From Spirochaetota bacterium (GTDB taxonomy: Bacteria; Spirochaetota; Spirochaetia; Treponematales; UBA12059), in contig JADFDI010000002.1 of assembly GCA_018262985.1 (NCBI GenBank), positions 124,001 to 188,000 on the forward strand: 64,000 nt of DNA, read 5' to 3'. The translations under genes and the position numbers were made by a program. Positions 41,921 through 49,659 of the stretch are shown one piece after another. The first letter of the stretch is position 1, and every line of letters starts with the position of its first letter. The notes under the pieces were generated by a model. It was not told the DNA's origin, did not search any database, and was given only the letters and a program-made list of their open reading frames with translations.

Positions 41921-42993
41921 CAGGACGCGAGCTCCGCCGCTATGGTATCGAGGGCCCGTTCGAGGACCCCGGGCTCGACCGCGGGCGAGCGGCCCGGCTT
42001 CGGCGCGGCCTCGAAGCTGGCCGGGAGCGGCGTGTCCGGAACGACCGGGTACATCCACTGCGTGGTCGGAATCAGGGCCTGGAACTCGGGATCGAGCAGG
42101 AGCTCGATGAACTCGCGCGCCGCGGCGGGCCTCCGCGTTCCCTTCGCGATGCCCGCTCCTTCGATCTGCCATGGGTGGCCTTCGGGGAAGACGAGGGCCT
42201 TGTAGCGCGCGGTGCCCTCGTATTCGACGTGGTAGGCCGGGCTCGTGGTATAGGAGAGCACCAGGGGCGCCTCTCCCGCGGTGAACAGGCCGTAGCCGAG
42301 ATCCCAGCCTGACGCCACCGTGAGGACGGAGCCTTTCAGGTCGCGCCAGTATCCGGCCAAACCCTCCTCCCCGTAGACGCCGAGCGTCCAGGCGGCGAAG
42401 CCCAGCCCCGGCGTGCTCGTGCGCGCGTCCATGAGGATGAGCTTCTTGCGGAACTCCGGCGCCGCGAGCTCGGCCAGCGAGGCGGGCGGGACGGCGAGCC
42501 TTTCCGAATCCCAGATGACGGCGAAAGCTCCCCAGTCGTAGGGCGTCAGGCGCCACTCCGCGTCCATGACGAGCTCTGCCGGCACTCGGGCCGAACCGTC
42601 GGGCCTGAAGGGCTCGAGCACGCCGGCCGCGAAGGCCCTCGGCGCCAGCCTGTCGTCGATGCCGAGGTAGACGTCCGCCGCGGGCGCCCCCTTCTCGAGC
42701 AGCGCCGCCGCGAGCACCTGGCCCGCGTCGCCCTTGGACACGAGCTCGAGCTTGCGGCCGGTGCGCTTCTCGTAGAGCGCGGCGAGGGCAGGCCCCGGAC
42801 CCCACTCCGCGGTGAAGCTGTCGTAGGCGTAGACGACGAGCGGACCGTCCGCGTCACCGTCCGTCCGCGGGGCTTCCGGCGCCCTCGAGCAGGACGCCGC
42901 GAGCAGTACGAGGGACGCGAGCGCGATGGAAAGCCGGAACGCGCGGGAAAGCGGCTCGAGGCCGCTCCCCGCCCTGTAAAGGTGGGTACGCAT
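41920..42993 (-). CDS. thiB: Thiamine ABC transporter, substrate-binding lipoprotein
   Basis: A 357-residue binding protein with a signal sequence ending in LLAASC (lipobox, Cys34). The mature part follows ThiB: LVVYAYDSFTAEWGPG at the start, VSKGDAGQVLAA, DVYLGIDDRL, TPYDWGAFAVIWD, STPGLGFAAWTLG, PLVLSYTTSPAYHVEYE and PTTQWMYPVV. It captures thiamine or its phosphates outside the cytoplasmic membrane for ThiPQ. ATG 42993 lies just after the TPP riboswitch, whose 3' end includes the likely ribosome site GGAGGGAG. An in-frame longer reading to 43122 would run through the riboswitch and is rejected. Confidence 0.94.
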   Translation of the reverse strand: MRTHLYRAGSGLEPLSRAFRLSIALASLVLLAASCSRAPEAPRTDGDADGPLVVYAYDSFTAEWGPGPALAALYEKRTGRKLELVSKGDAGQVLAAALLEKGAPAADVYLGIDDRLAPRAFAAGVLEPFRPDGSARVPAELVMDAEWRLTPYDWGAFAVIWDSERLAVPPASLAELAAPEFRKKLILMDARTSTPGLGFAAWTLGVYGEEGLAGYWRDLKGSVLTVASGWDLGYGLFTAGEAPLVLSYTTSPAYHVEYEGTARYKALVFPEGHPWQIEGAGIAKGTRRPAAAREFIELLLDPEFQALIPTTQWMYPVVPDTPLPASFEAAPKPGRSPAVEPGVLERALDTIAAELAS

Positions 42994-42999
42994 GGTACT

Positions 43000-43084
43000 C
43001 CCTCCGCCGGTATGAACCGGATCAGGTTCTTCGGGTATGATCTCAGCCGCGCGGCCCCGACGGGAAACGCGCGACACCCCGGAC
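43000..43084 (-). ncRNA. TPP (THI-element) riboswitch controlling thiBPQ
   Basis: Read on the minus strand, the segment has the conserved blocks of the thiamine pyrophosphate aptamer in order: CCGGGGTG, then GGCTGAGA, then ACCCGAAGAACCTGATC, then GGTTCATACC followed by GGCGGAGGGA. It lies between the promoter at 43093-43122 and the thiB ATG at 42993. The GGAGG that should bind the ribosome is part of the 3' aptamer strand, so ligand binding probably blocks translation. Unusually compact: there is almost no separate expression platform. Confidence 0.95.
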
Positions 43085-43092
43085 TCTTGAAG

Positions 43093-43122
43093 AGGATAAA
43101 GAGCGGCGCGGCGGAGGGTCAA
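43093..43122 (-). promoter_or_regulatory. Promoter of the thiBPQ operon
   Basis: On the minus strand TTGACC (43117-43122) and TATCCT (43093-43098) with an 18-bp spacer; the predicted transcript would begin near 43086, right at the 5' edge of the TPP aptamer. Confidence 0.55.
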
Positions 43123-43219
43123 GGGGAATCGGACGGCTTGGCGCGGCTTCGGGATGCCGGACGAGGAGCCGCGCCGGAATCCGCGGGGCGTTCGGCTTCC
43201 CCGCGCCGCCGGGGACCGC

Positions 43220-44461
43220 TCAGGTCAGCGCGAGCCAGGCCGTCCCGATGGCGAGCGTGATGAGGGTGAGGGGAAAGCCGACGCTCAGGTAGCGGCCGAA
43301 TCCGAGCTTGATGCCGAAAGGTTTGGCGCCCTCCGCCACGATCAGGTTGGCCACGCTGCCGAGCAAGGTCAGGTTGCCGGCAAAGGTGCTCGACATGGCC
43401 AGGCTCAGCCAGGCCTTCTCGGGATCCGGGAAGGCGGGCGCGAGCGGTTTGAGCAGCATCACGGCGGGCACGTTCGAGACCAGGTTCGAAAGCAGGGCCG
43501 AGAAGCCCGCGAAGACCGCGGGCGACGCCGTGGCGCCGGGCAGCGCCGCCCGGGCGAGCGCCTGGAAGGCGAGCGTGTTCTCGACGGCGCGGGTCACGGC
43601 GAAGAGTCCCGCGAAGAACACGAGGAGGCCGAAGTCGACCTCGCGGAGCACTGTCTCGGCCGCGGTCCGCCGCGTCACGAGGAGGAGCGACGCTGCGCCG
43701 AGCGCGGCGAGGGCCACCGGCACCCCGGCCAGGAAGAGCGCGAGCATGAGCGCGGCCGTGGCGAGGCTCTTGACGAGCAGGCGGCGGTCGATCGTCACGG
43801 GTCCGGCGGGCGGCGGATCGAGCCGCCCGCCGCGGCCGAATTCCTTCGGGAAGGCGAGGACGACGAGGATCCAGCAGGCGGCGAGGCCCAGCAGGGCCGG
43901 CGGCGCCAGGCGGTACGCGAAGCGCGCGAAGGAGATGCCGCTCGCCTCGCCGATCAGCATGTTCTGCGGATTCCCGATGATCGTGGCCGCGGAGCCCACG
44001 TTGGCCGCCGTGGCGACCGCGATCAGGTAGGGCACCGCGTCGCGGCGGGCCGCCAGCGCGATGCCCGCCACGAGGGGCGTGAGCATGAGGCACATGGTGT
44101 CGTTCAGGAAGAGCGCGGAGAGGACGCCCGATACGAGCACCACGGCGGCGAGCAGGGACCGGGGCGTGCGGGCCGCCGCGAGCGCGCGCGCACCGGCCAG
44201 CTCGAAGAAGCCCGAGAGCCGGAGGTTCGCCACGAGCACCATCATGGCGAAGAGGAGGACGAGCGTCCCCCCGTCGACCGCGGCGAGCGCCTCCTCGAAC
44301 GAGATGGCGCCCGCGGCCACGAGCGCCGCCGCCGCGGCGACGGCCATGGTGGGGCGGTTCATGCGGAGCCTGGGCAACCTGCCCGCGGCGATGCCCGCGA
44401 TGGCGACGACGATGAGAAGGTCCGCGCCCAGTTCGCGCGCGGCTCCGGCGAGGGTGTCCAT
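43220..44461 (-). CDS. SLC13/ArsB-type anion permease
   Basis: A 413-residue transporter with about eleven hydrophobic segments. It belongs to the ion-transporter superfamily by two related motifs, one per half: TAANVGSAATIIGNPQNMLIG (about residues 152-172) and MSSTFAGNLTLLGSVANLIVAE near 370, plus LNDTMCLMLTPLV and LVSNVPAVMLL. The N-P-Q-N and S-x-x-N-L-I pattern fits ArsB/YbiR-like anion permeases; arsenite, citrate-like or other anions are possible, and no arsenic gene is nearby. ATG 44461 is 8 bases after a possible minus-strand -10 (TAGAGT, 44470-44475). Confidence 0.85.
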   Translation of the reverse strand: MDTLAGAARELGADLLIVVAIAGIAAGRLPRLRMNRPTMAVAAAAALVAAGAISFEEALAAVDGGTLVLLFAMMVLVANLRLSGFFELAGARALAAARTPRSLLAAVVLVSGVLSALFLNDTMCLMLTPLVAGIALAARRDAVPYLIAVATAANVGSAATIIGNPQNMLIGEASGISFARFAYRLAPPALLGLAACWILVVLAFPKEFGRGGRLDPPPAGPVTIDRRLLVKSLATAALMLALFLAGVPVALAALGAASLLLVTRRTAAETVLREVDFGLLVFFAGLFAVTRAVENTLAFQALARAALPGATASPAVFAGFSALLSNLVSNVPAVMLLKPLAPAFPDPEKAWLSLAMSSTFAGNLTLLGSVANLIVAEGAKPFGIKLGFGRYLSVGFPLTLITLAIGTAWLALT

Positions 44462-44492
44462 GGCGTCCGACTCTAGCGCGCGCCGACACGGT

Positions 44493-44522
44493 TTGAACAG
44501 GCGGGCCGCCCGCTGTTATAGT
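44493..44522 (+). promoter_or_regulatory. Promoter of the DEAH helicase gene, predicted leaderless
   Basis: TTGAAC (44493-44498) and TATAGT (44517-44522), spacer 18 bp. The ATG at 44530 begins 7 bases after the -10, where transcription should start. The -35 lies in the short space shared with the divergent permease gene. Confidence 0.6.
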
Positions 44523-44529
44523 GGAGCCA

Positions 44530-47094
44530 ATGAACCCCCACGATTTGCCCGTCTACCAGCAGCGCGAGCGCATCCTCGAAGTCCTCGCCAGGCACCAGGT
44601 CGTCGTAGTCGAGAGCCCCACGGGCTCGGGCAAGACCACCCAGCTGCCGGTCATACTCCACGAGGCCGGCTACTCGCGCAATGGCGTCATCGGCGTCACC
44701 CAGCCGCGCCGCATCGCCGCCATCAGCGTCAGCGAGTTCATTGCGAAGCAGCTCGGCGTCTCGATGCCGGGCCTCGTCGGCTACAAGATGCGCTTCGAGG
44801 ACCGCACCGAGGCGGGCACCGCCATCAAGATCATGACGGACGGCATCCTCCTCCAGGAGATGAAGCTCGATCCCTCGCTTTCGCGCTACGGCGTCATCAT
44901 GGTGGACGAGGCCCACGAGCGGAGCCTCAACATCGACTTCATCCTCGGGCTCCTGAAGCGCGTGCTCGAGGCGCGGCCCGAGTTCAAGGTGGTCGTGTCG
45001 AGCGCCACCATCAACGCCGAGGTGTTCAGCGCCTACTTCGGCGACTGCCCCATCGTCAAGATCGAGACGCCCGTCTTTCCCGTCACCTTGGTCTACGACG
45101 CGCCGCCCGTGGACGCCGACATGGAAGCCATCCTCGTCAAGATCGAGCAGATCGTCGAGCGCGTCGTGTCCGAGGGGAGGGAAGGCGACATCCTCGTCTT
45201 CCTGCCCGGCGAGAAGGCCATCAAGGACTGCATGCAGAAGCTCGCCTTCGGGGCCGTCCGCCAGAAGCTCCACCCGATCCCGCTCTACGGCCGGCTCGGC
45301 AAGGACGAGCAGGAGCGCTGCTTCGAACCCGCCCCCGAGGGGAAGGTCAAGGTGGTCGTCTCCACCAACATCGCCGAGACCTCCGTCACCATCGACGGCG
45401 TCACGAGCGTCATCGACACGGGCCTCGCCAAGCTCAACTTCTACAACCCGAAGACCTTCACCGCGAGCCTGGTCGAGGTGCCGATCTCGAAGGCCTCGTG
45501 CAACCAGCGCAAGGGCAGGGCGGGCCGCACCCGGCCCGGCTACTGCTACCGGCTCTTCACCCGCGACGACTTCGAGAGCCGCCAGCTCTTCACCATGGAG
45601 GAGATCTACCGCACCGACCTCACGGAGGTGGTGCTCCGCATGGCCGAGCTCGGCATCAGCGACTTCGAGCGCTTCGACTTCATCTCGAAGCCGCCGCGCT
45701 CCGGCATCGTCGGCGCGGTGGAGGCGCTCGAGCTCCTCGACGCGCTCAACTCCGACCGGAGCCTGACGCGCGTCGGCGAGCTCATGTGCAAGTTCCCCCT
45801 GCTGCCGCGCCATTCGCGCATGATCGTCGAGGGCATCCTCGCGTACCCGAACGTGCTCGAGGAAACCCTGATCGCCGCCGCCTTCCTCTCGACCCAGACG
45901 CCCTTCGTCCTGCCCCCGGGCGAGGAGATGGAGGCGCGCAGGGCCCACCACGCGTTCCGCGACCCGGCCGGCGACTTCGTCTCGTACCTCCGCATCTTCC
46001 GCCAGTTCCGCGAGGCGAAGAGCCAGGCGAAGTTCTGCGAGCGGAGCTACCTCGACGAGCGCACCATGCACGAGATCGTGCGCGTCAAGGAGCAGATCGA
46101 GCTGATCGTCGCGGAGCTCGGCGTGCCTGTGCTCTCCGGCGGCCCGACCGACGACTACCTCTGCGCCGTCAGCCGCGGCCTCATCCAATTCGTCTGCGCC
46201 CAGGCCGGCCGCGGCATGTACAGCTCGCTCACCGCCGAGCGCATCATGATCCACCCCGGCTCGGTCATGTTCCGCGAGGATCCGCCCTTCATCGTCGCGG
46301 GCGAGATAGTCCGGACGACGCGCACCTACGCCATGAGCGTCTCGCCGCTCGGCAGGCACCTCCTCCAGCGCATCAGCCCCCGCGTCGCGTCGGGCCTCCT
46401 CGGCGGCAAGGGCCGCGAGCGGGGCGGCGCGGAGGAAGCGGCGCGCGACCTGGTCAGGGCCGCCCGCGGCGGCGCCCGCGCCGCGGCGGCGGGGGAGCGC
46501 GAGGAAGGCGGGGAAGGCGGGCGCAAGGCGCAGCGCGACTTCACCAACCGCGTGCGCATCGGCTCGGGCGTCTTCCCCGTAGAGCTCGACAAGAAGAAAA
46601 AGAAGATCGCCGTTCTCGAGTGGGAGGCGCTCCGCGAGGCCATGGGCTCGATCTCCGCGGACGACCTCTCCGCCTTCCGCGGCATGCGGGGCAGGGTGAA
46701 GGACAGGCACCGCGTCCTGCTCGACGGCGAAAAGCTCGACGTCATACTTCGCGTGGCCGCCTGGATCGACCCGGAACGGGATCTCGACCGCAAGTGGCCG
46801 CGCGGCCGGACCTTCGTCGTCGCCGACGAGGCGCGCTCGCTCGTGGACGCGCTCGCGCACGTGCTCAAGGTCTCGGAGTGGAAGAAGGGCAACCCCGAGC
46901 TCGGCTTCGTGGGGCTCTTCAACGACGGCGCGGGCTCGTACTGGTTCAGGGTTTCGCGCGGCGTGTTGACCGCCATCAACGAAAGCCTCGCGAGCCTCGA
47001 AGCCCTCGTGGACGACCTCGGCGAGTCTGCCGAGTCGGAGGCGAAGGAGAAGGTGGGAGTCCTCTACCGGAGGCTCAGGGCCTTCTTCGACTGA
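44530..47094 (+). CDS. DEAH-box ATP-dependent RNA helicase (HrpA/HrpB-like)
   Basis: An 854-residue superfamily 2 helicase. Motifs in order: ESPTGSGKTTQLP (Walker A, about residues 28-40), TQPRRIAA (Ia), DEAHERS (II), SSATI (III), VSTNIAETSVTIDGV (V) and QRKGRAGRTRPG (VI). A helicase-associated HA2 domain follows (LGISDFERFDFI, LTRVGELMCKFPL), then an OB-fold region (FVCAQAGRGMYSSLTAERIMIHPGS). After about residue 645 come a low-complexity Arg/Glu/Ala/Gly linker and a ~170-residue C-terminal domain I cannot assign. Probably acts in RNA metabolism; HrpA is the nearest bacterial name, but it is shorter than HrpA. An upstream in-frame GTG at 44521 lies inside the -10 box and is rejected. Confidence 0.9.
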   Translation: MNPHDLPVYQQRERILEVLARHQVVVVESPTGSGKTTQLPVILHEAGYSRNGVIGVTQPRRIAAISVSEFIAKQLGVSMPGLVGYKMRFEDRTEAGTAIKIMTDGILLQEMKLDPSLSRYGVIMVDEAHERSLNIDFILGLLKRVLEARPEFKVVVSSATINAEVFSAYFGDCPIVKIETPVFPVTLVYDAPPVDADMEAILVKIEQIVERVVSEGREGDILVFLPGEKAIKDCMQKLAFGAVRQKLHPIPLYGRLGKDEQERCFEPAPEGKVKVVVSTNIAETSVTIDGVTSVIDTGLAKLNFYNPKTFTASLVEVPISKASCNQRKGRAGRTRPGYCYRLFTRDDFESRQLFTMEEIYRTDLTEVVLRMAELGISDFERFDFISKPPRSGIVGAVEALELLDALNSDRSLTRVGELMCKFPLLPRHSRMIVEGILAYPNVLEETLIAAAFLSTQTPFVLPPGEEMEARRAHHAFRDPAGDFVSYLRIFRQFREAKSQAKFCERSYLDERTMHEIVRVKEQIELIVAELGVPVLSGGPTDDYLCAVSRGLIQFVCAQAGRGMYSSLTAERIMIHPGSVMFREDPPFIVAGEIVRTTRTYAMSVSPLGRHLLQRISPRVASGLLGGKGRERGGAEEAARDLVRAARGGARAAAAGEREEGGEGGRKAQRDFTNRVRIGSGVFPVELDKKKKKIAVLEWEALREAMGSISADDLSAFRGMRGRVKDRHRVLLDGEKLDVILRVAAWIDPERDLDRKWPRGRTFVVADEARSLVDALAHVLKVSEWKKGNPELGFVGLFNDGAGSYWFRVSRGVLTAINESLASLEALVDDLGESAESEAKEKVGVLYRRLRAFFD

Positions 47095-47142
47095 GCGGCG
47101 ACGACCCAGGTCGCCGCGTCCGGGCGGATGCGCGGATCGGCC

Positions 47143-48309
47143 TCACTCCCGGGTCAGGCTGGCGCGGGAGAGAAGGCCGTAGCCGGCCAGGGTGCAGCGG
47201 TTCCGGCCGGTCTCTTTCGAGGTGTAGAGGGCGCGGTCAGCCAGTTCCATGCCGCGCTCGGGGCCACGCCCGCGCGCGGGATCGAGCCAGGAGCAGCCGA
47301 CTGAGACGGTGACCGAGAGCTCGCGCCCGTTCCACGGGATGGGCTCTGACTTCACCGCCTCGCGGATGCGTTCCGCGAGCGCCATCAGGGCCTCCTCCTG
47401 CATCTGCCCGAGGTCCACCGCGAGCACGCAGAATTCCTCGCCGCCGAAGCGCGCCACGATGTCCTCCGAACGGACCGCGCCGCGCACCGCCGACGCGACC
47501 CGGATCAGCGCCGCGTCGCCCGCCTGGTGGCCCCAGGTGTCGTTGAAGCGCTTGAAGTGGTCTATGTCGATCATGATCAGCCCGGCCCGGCCGGGACGCC
47601 GGAGCAGTCGCGCGGATTCGCCCTCGAGCCTGCGCATGAAGTAGTCGTGGGTGAACAGGCCCGTCTTGCCGTCGGTGATCATGCTCTCGTAGTGGAGCCG
47701 GTTCTGGATGCCGCCGGAAAGGAAGCGCACGAGGCGGTCGACGTAGATGGCCTCGGGCGCGGAGTACTCGCCGCCGGAGAGCTTGGAGGCGAGCAGCACG
47801 ATGCCGTAGGGTCCGTCGGGGCCGAGGAGCGGCGCGGCCAGGCGCGAGCCGAAGGCTTCCGCCTCGGACGGCATGATGACGACCGAGGACGCGAGCTCGT
47901 CGCCGACCAGCACCCGCGGCGATTGCGCGAAAGGCTCGAGGAGAGTCTCGAAGGTTTCCTCGTCGAAGCGCTCTTCGACCTCGTCCATCAGGCGCCAGAA
48001 GCGCATGACGGGAGATCCGCCGCGGGGCGGCCGGTAGAGCATCGCGGTGCGCACCGGGGCGAAGCGCTCGCGGAGGCGCTCGGAGGCGTAGTCCGCGAGC
48101 TCCTCGACGTGCTCCTTCGACAGGAGCACCGAGGCGTCGTTGACCAGCATCTCCAGCTCGCGGTTCTCGCGCCGCAAGGTAGCCAGGTCGTCGAGGGCGC
48201 CGCTCTTCGAGAGGGCTTCGAAATTCTTGAGGAAGGACGCGTCCACGCGCTCGTCCCTCCGCACGACTCCGTCAGCGCTCACGGGCGGATCCTCCCGGCC
48301 TTTACGCAT
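47143..48309 (-). CDS. Diguanylate cyclase (GGDEF) with N-terminal GAF-like domain
   Basis: A 388-residue cytoplasmic protein. Residues 1-50 end in a short coiled coil (LATLRRENRELEMLVNDASV), about 60-215 look like a GAF-type sensor, and about 225-388 form the GGDEF domain: TDGKTGLFTHDYF, MIDIDHFKRFNDTWGHQAGD and active-site RFGGEEF. RSED lies five residues before GGEEF, so the product-inhibition I-site (RxxD) is intact. It should make cyclic di-GMP and be feedback-regulated. It follows trmB by 10 bp at the end of the hisS unit. A ComFB-family protein, a possible c-di-GMP receptor, is encoded at 56768-57064. Confidence 0.93.
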   Translation of the reverse strand: MRKGREDPPVSADGVVRRDERVDASFLKNFEALSKSGALDDLATLRRENRELEMLVNDASVLLSKEHVEELADYASERLRERFAPVRTAMLYRPPRGGSPVMRFWRLMDEVEERFDEETFETLLEPFAQSPRVLVGDELASSVVIMPSEAEAFGSRLAAPLLGPDGPYGIVLLASKLSGGEYSAPEAIYVDRLVRFLSGGIQNRLHYESMITDGKTGLFTHDYFMRRLEGESARLLRRPGRAGLIMIDIDHFKRFNDTWGHQAGDAALIRVASAVRGAVRSEDIVARFGGEEFCVLAVDLGQMQEEALMALAERIREAVKSEPIPWNGRELSVTVSVGCSWLDPARGRGPERGMELADRALYTSKETGRNRCTLAGYGLLSRASLTRE

Positions 48310-48319
48310 GCGTCCGTCT

Positions 48320-49018
48320 TCATGCCTTTCGGAACTCCAGCTCCCGTACGGTCCTGCCCGCCGCCGCGGCCTTGCGCTCGAATTTCGTCACCGGCCGCCA
48401 GTCGGGACGGGGCGCCCAGGAGAGCGGATGCGCGTTCAAGAGCCCCGGCGTCGCGTCGAGCTCGGCGCGGGCCCACTCGGCGTACTCCTCCCAGTCGGTG
48501 ACGAAGTGGATGTATCCCCCCGGCGCGAGCCGCGAGGCCATGAGGTCTGTGAACGGCCGCGTGACGAGGCGTCGCTTGTGGTGGCGCTTCTTCGGCCACG
48601 GGTCGGGGAAGAAGACGTGGAAGCCCGCCAGGCTTCCCGGGGCGATGGCCTTCTCGAGCACCTCGACCGCGTCGTGGCGCACGGTCCGGACGTTTTCCAG
48701 CCGTCGCTTCCCCAACTCCGAGAGCAGCTTCCCGACGCCGGGAGCGTGGACCTCGATGCCGAGGAAGCCCAGGTCCGGCCTCAACGCCGCGATTTCCACC
48801 GTCGCGTCGCCCATGCCGAAGCCGATTTCGGCCACGACCGGCCGGCCGCCGAAGATATCGTCGAGGTCGAAGGGGCGCGCCGCGTCGAATTCGAGCCCGT
48901 ACACGCCCTCGAGCGTCTCGAGGCCGTGGCGCTGGGCGTCGGTCATCCGGCCCGCCCGGAGGACGTAGCTGCGGATGCCGCTCTTCGCGGGCATCAAGGA
49001 TTCGTTCTCACCGGCCAT
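48320..49018 (-). CDS. trmB: tRNA (guanine-N7-)-methyltransferase
   Basis: A 232-residue class I methyltransferase that makes m7G46 in tRNA. VAEIGFGMGDATVEIA is the S-adenosylmethionine motif, FLGIEVHAPGVGKLL and FFPDPWPKKRHHKRRLV are TrmB signatures, and VTDWEEYAEWA follows. Starts at 49018 (GGAG upstream) or 48994 are possible; the first overlaps the end of the lipoprotein gene by 25 bp, the second by one base (TGATG). 49018 is used because of its better ribosome site. Confidence 0.93.
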   Translation of the reverse strand: MAGENESLMPAKSGIRSYVLRAGRMTDAQRHGLETLEGVYGLEFDAARPFDLDDIFGGRPVVAEIGFGMGDATVEIAALRPDLGFLGIEVHAPGVGKLLSELGKRRLENVRTVRHDAVEVLEKAIAPGSLAGFHVFFPDPWPKKRHHKRRLVTRPFTDLMASRLAPGGYIHFVTDWEEYAEWARAELDATPGLLNAHPLSWAPRPDWRPVTKFERKAAAAGRTVRELEFRKA

Positions 49019-49659
49019 GACCAGGCTCCGAAGTCGCGTTGCGGGTCGAAGGCGCGCACCGCGACGGCTGCGGCCCGCTCGCGCCACTCGCGCGAGCCGT
49101 AGAGGGCGTCCAGGTCGTTGTCGCCGGTCTTGCAGGGCACCAGCTTGACGAGGGCGTCCGTACCGTCGAGGAAGGCGACGGAAACCTGGGGCCAGGCGGA
49201 AGCCACGACCAGAATGGCGCCGGAGAGCTTCGCGGTCGGCACCGGATAGCCGGAGCTCGGGGCCGCGCTCACCGTGAACTCGCGTTCCGCGCGTTCGCCG
49301 CCCGAATCGAGCAGGACGACGCGCCAACGGCCGCGCGGGATGGGGCCGTCGTCCTCGAGCGCCAGGTCGTTCGCACCCAGCCAGACGTCGGACCCCTCCT
49401 CGCGCAGTATCCAGTCGTCGCGGGTCAAGGACCAGAAACGCTCCGAAGCGTCATGGATGACGTGCAGGCGGTCGAGGTCGTCGCGGCCGTCCTCGTCGCC
49501 GGCCGCGACGAAGACCGAGAGGCGCTCGACGGCTCCGCCCTTCTCCAGGGCGTGGAGCTCGACGCGGGCGCGGAGGCCGACGATCTCGGGCGGCTTAGCC
49601 GAGCAGCCCAAGGCCGCGAGCGCGACGAGGACCGCGGGCAACGCGGCGGAGCGCCTCAT
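48994..49659 (-). CDS. Putative lipoprotein between hisS and trmB
   Basis: A 221-residue exported protein of unknown function. Signal MRRSAALPAVLVALAALGC has a clear lipobox (ALGC, Cys19). The mature sequence is beta-rich with Asp-rich turns (VAAGDEDGRDDLDRLHVIHD), SLTRDDWIL and RGRWRVVLLDSGGERAEREF, resembling an extracytoplasmic Ig-like or carbohydrate-binding fold; no family named. ATG 49659 overlaps the hisS stop (ATGA), so it is translated with a housekeeping synthetase. One Cys pair is not evident. Confidence 0.8.
   Translation of the reverse strand: MRRSAALPAVLVALAALGCSAKPPEIVGLRARVELHALEKGGAVERLSVFVAAGDEDGRDDLDRLHVIHDASERFWSLTRDDWILREEGSDVWLGANDLALEDDGPIPRGRWRVVLLDSGGERAEREFTVSAAPSSGYPVPTAKLSGAILVVASAWPQVSVAFLDGTDALVKLVPCKTGDNDLDALYGSREWRERAAAVAVRAFDPQRDFGAWSWPVRTNP

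Noticed and set aside
41060-42205. 381-codon plus-strand open frame opposite thiP and thiB
   Set aside because: Antisense, low complexity and no motif; thiBP are supported by motifs and the riboswitch.
42994-43122. N-terminal extension of ThiB up to 43122
   Set aside because: The extra codons lie in the TPP riboswitch and its promoter.
44473-46860. 795-codon minus-strand open frame opposite the helicase
   Set aside because: Antisense shadow of a strongly motif-supported helicase gene.
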